Source of the DNA: CAYJNO01 sp964371715
GTDB taxonomy: Bacteria > Bacillota_I > Bacilli_A > Erysipelotrichales > Erysipelotrichaceae
Reading direction: 5' to 3'
NCBI GenBank assembly: GCA_964371715.1
Contig: CAYJNO010000009.1
Coordinates: forward strand, 1-64,000
Length of the DNA stretch: 64,000 bases
Part shown: positions 17,490 through 25,296 of the stretch, piece after piece
Numbering within the stretch: position 1 is the stretch's first letter
How the letters are laid out: the number at the start of each line of letters is the position of its first letter
Made by a program: the position numbers and the translations under genes
Notes under the pieces: generated by a model
Databases searched by the model: none
What the model was told of the DNA's origin: nothing
Seen by the model: only the letters and a program-made list of their open reading frames with translations

Positions 17490-19064
17490 TTAATTATTAT
17501 TTGGTCTATTTCCACCCATTTGATTTGGTGTACTATGACCAATTGAAGCTTCAATCTCATTGCCATTTTCATCAAATATTGTTCCACCAGTCATTGTCAC
17601 TACGCCATCAACATCTAAGTAAGCATTCATCTGATCTGCTCCTTCTGGTGCCGAAATAGCTATATCTCCTCCAGTTTGAGTGAAAAACCCATTAGCATCT
17701 ATACCATCACCACCTGCACCAAATACAACTTCAATATCTCCATTAGCTATTATAATTCCACCTAATGCATCATTTCCATTTATACCATCATCTTCAGTAT
17801 TAATATAAATATTTCCTCCATTTATATTTATATTATTTCCTTCTACTCCTTCAAAACAATTCTCAATAACAATTTCACCTGAATTTATTATTGTATTTAG
17901 TGATGTAAATCCATCATCACCTGTGTTTATAATGAACTTGCCATCATTAATAATCAATACACCATCTGAATGGACTGCATCTTCATATGCTGAAATATTA
18001 AATGTTCCGCCATTGATTACTAACGAGTTTAATGCTTTTAAAGCTTTCATACTTTCTTCGAAAGTATTATCTGGTAATTCATCATCAGTGTATCCTTCTA
18101 TTGTACTGTTTGGATCAAATTCTCTATCCATTTTTGGTCTTTCAGCATTTGGATCCAATTCTCCATCCATTTCCATCCCTGGTTGCATAATCCCTGTTTG
18201 AGTTCCTCCGCCTACTGGACCACTTGATGGTGTTTTTATAACCTCAATATAGCCATCTCCAGAAGATAAATTAAACTCCCCACCATCTATTTGTAATATA
18301 TTGTCTGAACTTATTGCATCATTTGCCGCTGTGATATTAAAATATCCACTTTCAATAATTATATTACCTATGGTTAAATCTTCTGTATTAGTTGATTTCA
18401 AGCCATCTTTTTCAGCATCAATTGTAATATTAGCATTACTTATTGCCAATAAATCTTTACCCACAATTCCATCTTCATTTGCAGTAATATTTATCGATAC
18501 ATCTTCAATTATTAAATCATCACGACTATTTATCCCATCTTGATAAGATGTACTAACATTTAATGTTCCATCTCCAGTAATTACAGTATCTGCTTTTGAA
18601 TAAAGTGCTGCCGATGGAAAATCAGTATCTGTTGTAGTGACTTCACTTTGTGTTATTGAGTTTTCACCTTCTACTATAATTACAACATCTTTGGCTTCAA
18701 CAATATTAATAGGTGTCCCATTTTTAGTTTCAATATTTACATTATTTAGTATAAGATAAACGGTTCCATCATCCACATCTTTATTTACATTGACTGTAAT
18801 AGTACTATTAAGGTAATCACCTTGAAATTCATATGTACCACTACTAGTAATTATTATTTCATCATCATCATTATATAAAATACTTTCACCAACTTCACTT
18901 AAATAATCTTTCGTAGGATAAGTAAGTGTTATGATTGTTAGATCATTTTCTAGATTTGTATCTTCTTGATTTGTTGATTCTACAGTCAAGTTTTCTTCAA
19001 CTTTTGTGCTGCATCCACTTAATATAAGTAGTGATGCTATCATTATTAATTTAATTTTATTCAT
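17490..19064 (-). CDS. Cthe_2159-like carbohydrate-binding lipoprotein (DUF4353)
   Basis: A 524-residue lipoprotein with signal peptide and lipobox LSGC (Cys18). The mature part is a right-handed beta-helix-like domain built from repeats of the type GDGTLNV, DAISSDN, DGVLIINDGKF and NGNDALGG, matching the carbohydrate-binding DUF4353 family typified by Cthe_2159. An insertion rich in P, M and D (about residues 280-330) breaks the helix. It should sit on the outer face of the membrane and bind polysaccharide, perhaps with calcium. It is the last gene of a set with DUF4956 and VTC-domain proteins, a partnership seen elsewhere in Firmicutes. Confidence 0.85.
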   Translation of the reverse strand: MNKIKLIMIASLLILSGCSTKVEENLTVESTNQEDTNLENDLTIITLTYPTKDYLSEVGESILYNDDDEIIITSSGTYEFQGDYLNSTITVNVNKDVDDGTVYLILNNVNIETKNGTPINIVEAKDVVIIVEGENSITQSEVTTTDTDFPSAALYSKADTVITGDGTLNVSTSYQDGINSRDDLIIEDVSINITANEDGIVGKDLLAISNANITIDAEKDGLKSTNTEDLTIGNIIIESGYFNITAANDAISSDNILQIDGGEFNLSSGDGYIEVIKTPSSGPVGGGTQTGIMQPGMEMDGELDPNAERPKMDREFDPNSTIEGYTDDELPDNTFEESMKALKALNSLVINGGTFNISAYEDAVHSDGVLIINDGKFIINTGDDGFTSLNTIINSGEIVIENCFEGVEGNNININGGNIYINTEDDGINGNDALGGIIIANGDIEVVFGAGGDGIDANGFFTQTGGDIAISAPEGADQMNAYLDVDGVVTMTGGTIFDENGNEIEASIGHSTPNQMGGNRPNNN

Positions 19065-19075
19065 ATAATACCTTT

Positions 19076-19768
19076 CTATAATCCATTCATAAATAAGTCG
19101 TTTCTTCCAATTATTATTTCAAGATTTCCATTTCTAATTCTTAAGCTATCTATTAACTCTTTTTCTTTATTTATATCTTTCAATTCAATTTCATAACTTA
19201 ATTTAAATAAGCTTCCCATATTTGTTGTTTTTGCTGAGATGAGATTTGCCTTTATTGTATATTCACTAAATACATCATCAAATACATTTGTGAAATTAAG
19301 ATTTTCTGGAATTGTAATTTGTAATGTTCGCTTACTACTTACTTTCTCTTCTCCAAAATTAACAATATTTAAAATTAATGAAAATAAGCACGTTATTAGT
19401 GCAAATACTGCTGCAAAACCTATGTAACCCATTCCAATAGTTAGTCCTGTACACATTGCGATAAATATTGCAATAATTTCTTTAGCTGTTCCTGGCATTG
19501 ATCTAAATCTTACTAAACTAAATGCTCCAGCTACTGCTACACCAGCACCAATATTTCCGTTAACCATTATGATTACCATCGTAACTGCAACTGGTAGTAG
19601 TGCTAATGTTACAATAAATCCTTTTGAACTTCTTTCTTTAAATGAATAGAACTTTGCAATTACAATACCTAGTACAATCGATGAAATCATACAAATAAAG
19701 AAATTTTCAAATGATATATTCATTGTTGTAGTTGTATCAAATATTCCATTAAACAATTCATTAAGCAT
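19076..19768 (-). CDS. DUF4956 membrane protein
   Basis: This 230-residue protein has three or four hydrophobic helices in residues 20-140, with the family core GNIGAGVAVAGAFSLVRFRSMPGTAKEI, followed by a soluble domain. DUF4956 proteins regularly occur beside VTC-domain proteins; their biochemical role is not known. The gene overlaps the VTC gene by 8 nt and precedes the surface lipoprotein by 11 nt, so the three are one translation-linked operon. Confidence 0.9.
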   Translation of the reverse strand: MLNELFNGIFDTTTTMNISFENFFICMISSIVLGIVIAKFYSFKERSSKGFIVTLALLPVAVTMVIIMVNGNIGAGVAVAGAFSLVRFRSMPGTAKEIIAIFIAMCTGLTIGMGYIGFAAVFALITCLFSLILNIVNFGEEKVSSKRTLQITIPENLNFTNVFDDVFSEYTIKANLISAKTTNMGSLFKLSYEIELKDINKEKELIDSLRIRNGNLEIIIGRNDLFMNGL

Positions 19769-20486
19769 ATGCTATCTCCTTTAAGTTATTAATTAGGTCT
19801 GACATATAATATTTTTGATATGCAGTTCCATATTTTGAAAATGACGTCTTATAAATATTATTATTGTTAAAGAAAGTAATTAACCAGTTTGGCAAGCCCA
19901 TAACTGTTTTAACTTCTAAAAGAATATATTTATTTGACAATACATTTAAATCAATATTACTTTCACTAAAACTGATATTTGTATCCCTTGTTTTAATATT
20001 AAAATCAAATGTCATTCTAAATTCATCATCTACCAATGAAAAATATGCTTCTCTTTCATACGATAGATATACTCTAGGTTTTATATTTTCATAAATATTT
20101 TTAAAATAATTTATTTCATTTAAAATTTGTGTATCTTTTAATGAACCTTTTTTATTATCTACAAAAGATAGTACATTTTTTTGTTTGTCATATATTCTTC
20201 TTTTATATACAATTCCATTAAACTTCTTTTTTAATTCAATAAATGCCATGTTATCTTCACATGGTTTACCATAACATCTAACTCTTAATTTTTCCTTGTA
20301 CTTAGGTTTTTCTAATGAATGTCTAATTACTTTATAGTCTTCAGTATCATAGTATATATTTGATATTTTATGTCTGCCATATTCATCTAATCTCATTTCA
20401 CAAGACATTGCTTCAATTAAACTAGCATATTGACTTTGTGTTAATATATATTTTAATTCGTATCTTTTAAAATTTGCTTGTACCAT
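19761..20486 (-). CDS. VTC-domain polyphosphate polymerase-like protein
   Basis: A 241-residue VTC domain, the tunnel-shaped fold of the CYTH/triphosphate superfamily that makes polyphosphate from ATP in yeast Vtc4. Key basic and acidic positions are kept: KRYELKY at the start, YYDT, KEKLRVRCYG, ELKKKF, a RVYLSYERE strand, LLEVK and SFSKYGTAYQKYY near the end. No membrane segments, so it is probably cytosolic or attached to the DUF4956 partner. The gene's promoter carries the motif shared with the two-component operon. Confidence 0.88.
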   Translation of the reverse strand: MVQANFKRYELKYILTQSQYASLIEAMSCEMRLDEYGRHKISNIYYDTEDYKVIRHSLEKPKYKEKLRVRCYGKPCEDNMAFIELKKKFNGIVYKRRIYDKQKNVLSFVDNKKGSLKDTQILNEINYFKNIYENIKPRVYLSYEREAYFSLVDDEFRMTFDFNIKTRDTNISFSESNIDLNVLSNKYILLEVKTVMGLPNWLITFFNNNNIYKTSFSKYGTAYQKYYMSDLINNLKEIAYA

Positions 20487-20515
20487 ATTTTTTTACTCCT
20501 TTTATTTACAACTTT

Positions 20516-20548
20516 ATTATCCTTTATCAACCTTAAACTTACTTTAAA
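20516..20548 (-). promoter_or_regulatory. VTC operon promoter with shared 18-bp motif
   Basis: On the minus strand TTTAAAGTAAGTTTAAGG (20531-20548) is followed after 9 nt by a GATAAT -10 (20516-20521). The motif contains a TTTAA direct repeat with an 11-bp period, as bound by OmpR-family dimers, and covers the -35 position. The same 18 bp occur upstream of the regulator gene at 22492-22509. Confidence 0.65.
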
Positions 20549-20552
20549 ATAA

Positions 20553-20576
20553 AAACACTTCAACTGAAGTGCTTTT
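20553..20576 (-). terminator. Terminator of the two-component operon
   Basis: Arms AAACACTTCA and TGAAGTGCTTT-type sequence pair around a short loop just after the kinase stop, with T residues following on the minus strand. Confidence 0.8.
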
Positions 20577-20578
20577 AT

Positions 20579-21790
20579 TTAAAAATGGACTGTAATAATA
20601 ATACTATTTTCAATTTTACTTTCTGCTAATATTTTTATACTGTGTTTTTCACAAATGTTTTTGGCAATTGATAATCCAATACCAAATCCTTTGATACTGC
20701 TATTTCTTGATTCATCTGCTCGATAGAATCGATCAAACCAATCATTATATTTTTTTACTTTTATGCCTTTACATGAATTTTCTACTGTTAAAATAATTTT
20801 ATTAGCTTTTTTACTTAAATTAATTAATATTATTTCATCTGAATACTTAATTGCATTTTCTACTAATATCGTTATTAGTTTTTTTATCATTATTTCATCA
20901 CCATTGTAATTAATATTTTTTTCAATGTTTGATGTTAATTTTAAATTTGCATTTAGAATTGTTGAATTAAAATCACTTATTATATTCTCACTCATTTCAG
21001 ACAATGAAAACAATGATTTAGTTAATTTTAATTGTTCTTCTTCAAGCTTAGTGAGTGATACTAAATCTTCAACTAATTTATTTAAACTTGAAACTTGAGA
21101 CTTAATGCTAGTTGTCCATTCACCTTCACCATTATCAAGTTCAATTACATCACAGTCTGCCTTAATAATTGTTAAAGGAGTTTTAAATTCATGACTTACA
21201 TCTGTTATAAATCTCTTTTGTTTCTCATAACTATTTATTATTGGTGACACAGCTCTTTTAGATAATAAACATGCTAAGACAAAAATTAGAATAATGGCCA
21301 AGAAAACAATTAGTATAGAATATATCAAAAAATTTTCAAAATTTATAATATCTTCTTCCATATCTAGAAAGATATAAGTATATCCAATATCATTTTCTGC
21401 TTTAATATATCTATAATCATTAATTGTCCCTTTGGCATTTGGTATTTCATTTACCTCATTAAAATACTCTATTGCTTCTTCTGGTGTAATTGAACCTATA
21501 TTTTTTGTATCTATATAATTTATTTCATTATTTTCATCAGCTTTAAGAACAAAAAATCTAGTAGTAAATGAAAATTCCTTTGGAAAATTAGGATGTGGTG
21601 GAACTGTAAGATTAAATTCATTTTGCATCTTTAAATTATTTTCTAATAAGATATTTAAAACATCATCTGAATACGAAATTATAGAACTATAATTTAAGAG
21701 ATTTATTGTAACTGCAAGTAAAATTAAAACAATGACACTAATTAGTGTTGTTAGAAAAATAAATTTTCTTTGTAGTTTCTTTAACATCAT
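20579..21790 (-). CDS. Sensor histidine kinase
   Basis: This 403-residue kinase has two transmembrane helices (about residues 12-32 and 155-177) flanking an extracytoplasmic domain of about 120 residues. The HisKA box is VSHEFKTPL (His200). The ATPase domain has an N box (VENAIKYS) and a FGIGLSIA G box. The regulator's stop directly abuts its start (TAAATGATG), so the pair is translationally linked. The extracellular domain shows no named ligand fold. By gene order and shared promoter motif it should govern the VTC operon. Confidence 0.92.
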   Translation of the reverse strand: MMLKKLQRKFIFLTTLISVIVLILLAVTINLLNYSSIISYSDDVLNILLENNLKMQNEFNLTVPPHPNFPKEFSFTTRFFVLKADENNEINYIDTKNIGSITPEEAIEYFNEVNEIPNAKGTINDYRYIKAENDIGYTYIFLDMEEDIINFENFLIYSILIVFLAIILIFVLACLLSKRAVSPIINSYEKQKRFITDVSHEFKTPLTIIKADCDVIELDNGEGEWTTSIKSQVSSLNKLVEDLVSLTKLEEEQLKLTKSLFSLSEMSENIISDFNSTILNANLKLTSNIEKNINYNGDEIMIKKLITILVENAIKYSDEIILINLSKKANKIILTVENSCKGIKVKKYNDWFDRFYRADESRNSSIKGFGIGLSIAKNICEKHSIKILAESKIENSIIITVHF

Positions 21791-22459
21791 TTACACCTCT
21801 AAAGAATATCCTGTATTTCTTGTTGCTTTAATTTTAACAGTGCTTTCCAATAAAGTTAATTTTTTTCGTAAATATGATATATAGACCCATACAACATTTA
21901 TTTCTGATTCAGAATCTTGTCCCCATATTTTTTCCATAAATCTTTCCGTTGGAATAATATGTCCATTATTTATCATTAGCATTTCCATCATTTGAAATTC
22001 TTTACTAGCTAATTTAAAAGAATTTATATTTGAATATAATTCAAATGTTTTTCGATTTAAGTATATATTTCCAACAGTTATAATTGATGAACTACTAACA
22101 CTTGTACTTCTTGTAATAGCTCTTATTCTTGCTAATAGCTCTTTAGTATCAAAAGGTTTTGTAAGATAATCATTTGCTCCTAAGTCTAATCCAGTTACCT
22201 TATCATCAATTTGCGATTTTGCAGTTAACATTATTACAGGAATACTATTACCTTCACTTCTTATTATTTTCAAGACATTTAATCCATCAAGTACTGGCAT
22301 CATAACATCTAATATCACAGCATCATAATTATCTGATTGAAGATAATCTAAAGCTTCTTCTCCGTTATAGACTGCATCTACTTCATAGTTATAATGTTTT
22401 AATATTTTCACCAATGCATTAGATAATTCTTTCTCATCTTCACATAGTAGTAATCGCAT
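21791..22459 (-). CDS. OmpR-family response regulator
   Basis: A 222-residue regulator: receiver domain with E7/D8, phosphoacceptor Asp51 in VILDVMMP, T in MLTAK and K in LTKPF. A winged-helix output domain follows, containing FKLASKEFQMMEML and IWGQDSESEINVVWVYISYLRKKL. It probably binds 11-bp-period direct repeats. Its own promoter carries such a motif, which implies autoregulation. First gene of its operon. Confidence 0.93.
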   Translation of the reverse strand: MRLLLCEDEKELSNALVKILKHYNYEVDAVYNGEEALDYLQSDNYDAVILDVMMPVLDGLNVLKIIRSEGNSIPVIMLTAKSQIDDKVTGLDLGANDYLTKPFDTKELLARIRAITRSTSVSSSSIITVGNIYLNRKTFELYSNINSFKLASKEFQMMEMLMINNGHIIPTERFMEKIWGQDSESEINVVWVYISYLRKKLTLLESTVKIKATRNTGYSLEV

Positions 22460-22478
22460 ATTATCACCTCTTTTAAAT

Positions 22479-22509
22479 ATTATACTATATACCTTAAACT
22501 TACTTTAAA
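22479..22509 (-). promoter_or_regulatory. Regulator promoter with shared 18-bp motif
   Basis: The 18-bp motif identical to that before the VTC gene lies at 22492-22509, 7 nt upstream of a TATAAT -10 (22479-22484) on the minus strand. It replaces a consensus -35, as expected for an activator site. Confidence 0.65.
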
Positions 22510-22547
22510 TTAATTATATAATATAACTACTAGTGGAGGATAAATTG

Positions 22548-22868
22548 ATGGCTTGTAGTATAGATTATATAGAATTTGTTTGTGAACAATTAATTGGAAT
22601 AGGTAATATTAGATATCGAAAAATGTTTGGTGAATATATGATATATTTAAATGACAAACCAATACTTTTGGTTTGTGATAATACAGTTTATGTAAAAATT
22701 AAAGATGAAACAACTGTTCTATTAAGCAACTATTCAAAAGGATATCCGTATAAAGGAGCAAAAGAACATTATATTTTAGATATTGAAAATAAAGAATTAA
22801 CACATAAAATAGTAGAGATACTAGATAGTATAACCCCTTTACCAAAACCAAAAAAAGAGGTAATTTAA
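22548..22868 (+). CDS. TfoX N-terminal domain protein
   Basis: A 106-residue single-domain protein of the TfoX/Sxy N-terminal family: IRYRKMFGEYMIYLNDKP, VYVKIKDE and YPYKGAKEHYIL are typical. Free-standing TfoX-N proteins are common in Firmicutes and of unknown function, so it should not be called a competence regulator. The start at 22548 is chosen because TGGAGG lies 7 nt upstream; the GTG at 22533 would place the start before that site. A GyrI-like gene follows after 1 nt. Confidence 0.88.
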   Translation: MACSIDYIEFVCEQLIGIGNIRYRKMFGEYMIYLNDKPILLVCDNTVYVKIKDETTVLLSNYSKGYPYKGAKEHYILDIENKELTHKIVEILDSITPLPKPKKEVI

Positions 22869-22869
22869 T

Positions 22870-23503
22870 ATGATATTTGATTTTAAAAAAGAATATAAAG
22901 AACAATACAAACCAAATCTAAAGCCAACGATTATTGACATACCTAAAATTAATTATCTCGCAATTAATGGTAAAGGTGACCCGAATATTGAAGATGGTAG
23001 TTATCAATCAGCAATTAAAGTATTATATGCTCTATCATATACTCTAAAAATGAGTTATAAAACAACATATCATATTGAAGGTTTTTTTGAATATGTAGTT
23101 TCACCACTTGAAGGTTTTTGGTGGCAAGATAATATCAAAGGAGTTGATATTACTAGAAAAGATAAATTCATTTGGACTGCTCTAATTAGATTGCCTAGCT
23201 TTATCAATAATGATCATCTTAATTGGGCTAAAAATACTGTTTTACATAAAAAAAAAGATAGATTGTTCAGCTGCCTATATCTTAACAATAGAAGAAGGTC
23301 TATGTGCTCAAATAACACATATTGGACCATATGATAATGAACCAACAACAGTAGAATTAATGAATAAGTATCTAAATGATAATGGTTATATGACTGATAT
23401 AAATGATATTAGAAAACATCATGAAATATATATTAGTGACCCTAGAAAAACAATACAATCAAAACTAAAAACAATAATTAGACACCCTATAAAAAAAATC
23501 TAG
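22870..23503 (+). pseudogene. GyrI-like domain protein, frameshifted
   Basis: Frame one (22870-23334) gives the first half of a GyrI-like small-molecule-binding protein: IDIPKINYLAINGKGDPN, EGFFEYVVSPLEGFWW. Frame three (from about 23257 to 23503) gives the second half: EEGLCAQITHIGPYDNEP and RKHHEIYISDPRKT. The switch falls at a run of nine A (23248-23256); removing one A joins the halves into about 211 residues, the family's normal length. This is probably a sequencing or slippage indel, or a recent inactivation. The intact protein would bind small, often toxic or drug-like ligands. It is co-transcribed with the TfoX-N gene. Confidence 0.75.
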
Positions 23504-23524
23504 AATTTTATTTCTAGATTTTTT
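23493..23524. terminator. Bidirectional terminator
   Basis: A 13-bp stem (AAAAAATCTAGAA and its complement) separates the GyrI-like gene from the convergent PspC gene. T-runs occur on both strands. Confidence 0.88.
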
Positions 23525-23526
23525 AT

Positions 23527-23715
23527 TTAATAGGTTATGTCCCTAGGAATAATTAATGCACAAATAAAATACGCTAATATTCCTGTGCCTGCCAAGGCAA
23601 TAAATAAAATCCAAGCTAATCTAATAATAGTTGGATCTATATTGAAATATTCAGCAATACCACCACATACTCCAGCAACCATCATATTTCTATTTGAGCG
23701 ATAAAGTTTTTTCAT
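23527..23715 (-). CDS. PspC-domain membrane protein
   Basis: A 62-residue PspC protein: KKLYRSNRNMMVAGVCGGIAEYF, then a DPTIIRLAWILF helix and a second hydrophobic segment ending in IIPRD. PspC proteins are small membrane proteins often tied to envelope stress. The ATG at 23715 is preferred to a GTG at 23727 because AGGAAG would abut the GTG. Monocistronic. Confidence 0.9.
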   Translation of the reverse strand: MKKLYRSNRNMMVAGVCGGIAEYFNIDPTIIRLAWILFIALAGTGILAYFICALIIPRDITY

Positions 23716-23797
23716 ATTAATACTCACTTCCTATTTATAGTACCAATAAATTTTATCATAATTTTTATTTACTCTCAATAATTGTAACTTTTATAAT

Positions 23798-24973
23798 TTA
23801 AACTTCTTTTCTTTCTCTTCTTTGCGTTGAAGATTGTGGACCTTTATGTTCTTCATAATCTACATATATTACTTTATTACGTCCATTATGCTTTGAATCA
23901 TATAAAACTTTATCAGCATTGGAGATTAAACTATCAAGATCAACACTATCATTTTTATTAACAATAGTAACACCAATACTTAAAGATATTATATTATGTT
24001 CTGATCCTGTATGTGGTATTTCTAAATCCTTTATTGCTTTTACTAAATTATTAATTATTTTATTTACATCATTATTATTTTTATTTTCAATTACAATAAC
24101 AAACTCCTCACCACCATAACGATATGCTTCAATTGGATAATCAATACTTAAGTTCAATAATGTTAGACCAATTTTTCTTAGACATTCATCGCCTAATTGA
24201 TGACCATAAATATCATTATATTTTTTAAAATGGTCAACATCTATCATTGCTAATGCTGATACAATATTAGTAAATTCATTATTTTTTTTATTTCCATAAA
24301 TTTCAAATAATTTTCTTCTACTTGCAACACCAGTTAGTTGATCTGCATACGCAATTTGTCTTAATTTATATTGAGCAACAAAACTATCTATCGTTGCTTG
24401 CCTGACAATTGTCCCTAATATAAATAAAAGAAACAAAAAGATATAAGAATTCATTGCTTCAGTTTCAAATACTGTTGGAACTTTAAAAAATGAAATAGTA
24501 AATACATAAAAAACTGTACATAATAACATATAAGTATGAATACGCCATCCATAATCTATATATAAAGTTGATATTGCAAATAACATAAATAAAAAGGTTA
24601 CACTTACAATATCATATTCAACAAATGAACTTACATATGCTGCATATAATACTCCACAACTATTTACTATGTACACTGATGCAATAATATATTTTTTTTG
24701 AAAAAATCTCACATATATAAACATTAATGATGTAAATATTGTAATTATTGTATAAGGGGTTTGATACTCAATAGCCTTAGAAAAAATATAAAAGTCTGAC
24801 ACGTATGAAAGTGATAGCCAACCTCCTAAAACAAAGAACACACAAAAGAGCATCGTTTGTAAAATTTGTTTATTTTTTTTATCAATATCTTTTTTGCACA
24901 TCCTAATATGTGTCATATCTTCTATTGTTTTAACTTCTGTAAATTTGTAAAACCTTTTAATTTTATCTACCAT
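23798..24973 (-). CDS. Membrane diguanylate cyclase (GGDEF)
   Basis: This 391-residue protein has about six transmembrane helices in residues 30-195 and a C-terminal GGDEF domain (about 210-375) with DQLTGVASRR, DVDHFKKYND, and the active motif YRYGGEEF. It should make c-di-GMP from GTP. The RxxD product-inhibition site normally five residues before GGEEF is absent, so feedback inhibition is not expected at that site. The membrane part is an unnamed sensor. Together with the EAL protein it can set c-di-GMP levels in a Gram-positive. Confidence 0.92.
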   Translation of the reverse strand: MVDKIKRFYKFTEVKTIEDMTHIRMCKKDIDKKNKQILQTMLFCVFFVLGGWLSLSYVSDFYIFSKAIEYQTPYTIITIFTSLMFIYVRFFQKKYIIASVYIVNSCGVLYAAYVSSFVEYDIVSVTFLFMLFAISTLYIDYGWRIHTYMLLCTVFYVFTISFFKVPTVFETEAMNSYIFLFLLFILGTIVRQATIDSFVAQYKLRQIAYADQLTGVASRRKLFEIYGNKKNNEFTNIVSALAMIDVDHFKKYNDIYGHQLGDECLRKIGLTLLNLSIDYPIEAYRYGGEEFVIVIENKNNNDVNKIINNLVKAIKDLEIPHTGSEHNIISLSIGVTIVNKNDSVDLDSLISNADKVLYDSKHNGRNKVIYVDYEEHKGPQSSTQRRERKEV

Positions 24974-25296
24974 TTTTTCTACCTTTGCCCCTTATTACAT
25001 TATACATTTTTTACTACACTTGTAAACATTTATTTAATTAAATTTCAATATACGTGTAAATAAATATAATACATTTTATCTATTAAAGAAGAAAGAAGAA
25101 ATATCATATATTATGTTAAAAATAGGACAATTATTAAAATTCATACCAATTTCATATCTAATTTACAATCACTTTATTTTTACACATTTTTTTTAATACA
25201 GTTGTTGTAGAAGTCATTATAAAGTGAAAATACACTCTAGAAAATGCTTTTTAAAAGTGATATAACTTTATATGGCTTAAGGATAAGAGGGAAAAA
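24974..25296. other. Divergent intergenic region
   Basis: It holds the diguanylate cyclase promoter on the minus strand and an AT-rich leader for the rightward giant protein, with a GAGGG ribosome binding site just before that start. No RNA gene, c-di-GMP riboswitch core or open frame was recognised. Confidence 0.6.
24999..25026 (-). promoter_or_regulatory. Promoter of the diguanylate cyclase gene
   Basis: TTTACA (25021-25026) and TATAAT (24999-25004) on the minus strand are 16 nt apart, about 26 nt upstream of the start codon. Confidence 0.65.

Noticed and set aside
22533..22547. GTG start for the TfoX-N protein
   Set aside because: It lies before the GGAGG site; the ATG at 22548 has correct spacing.
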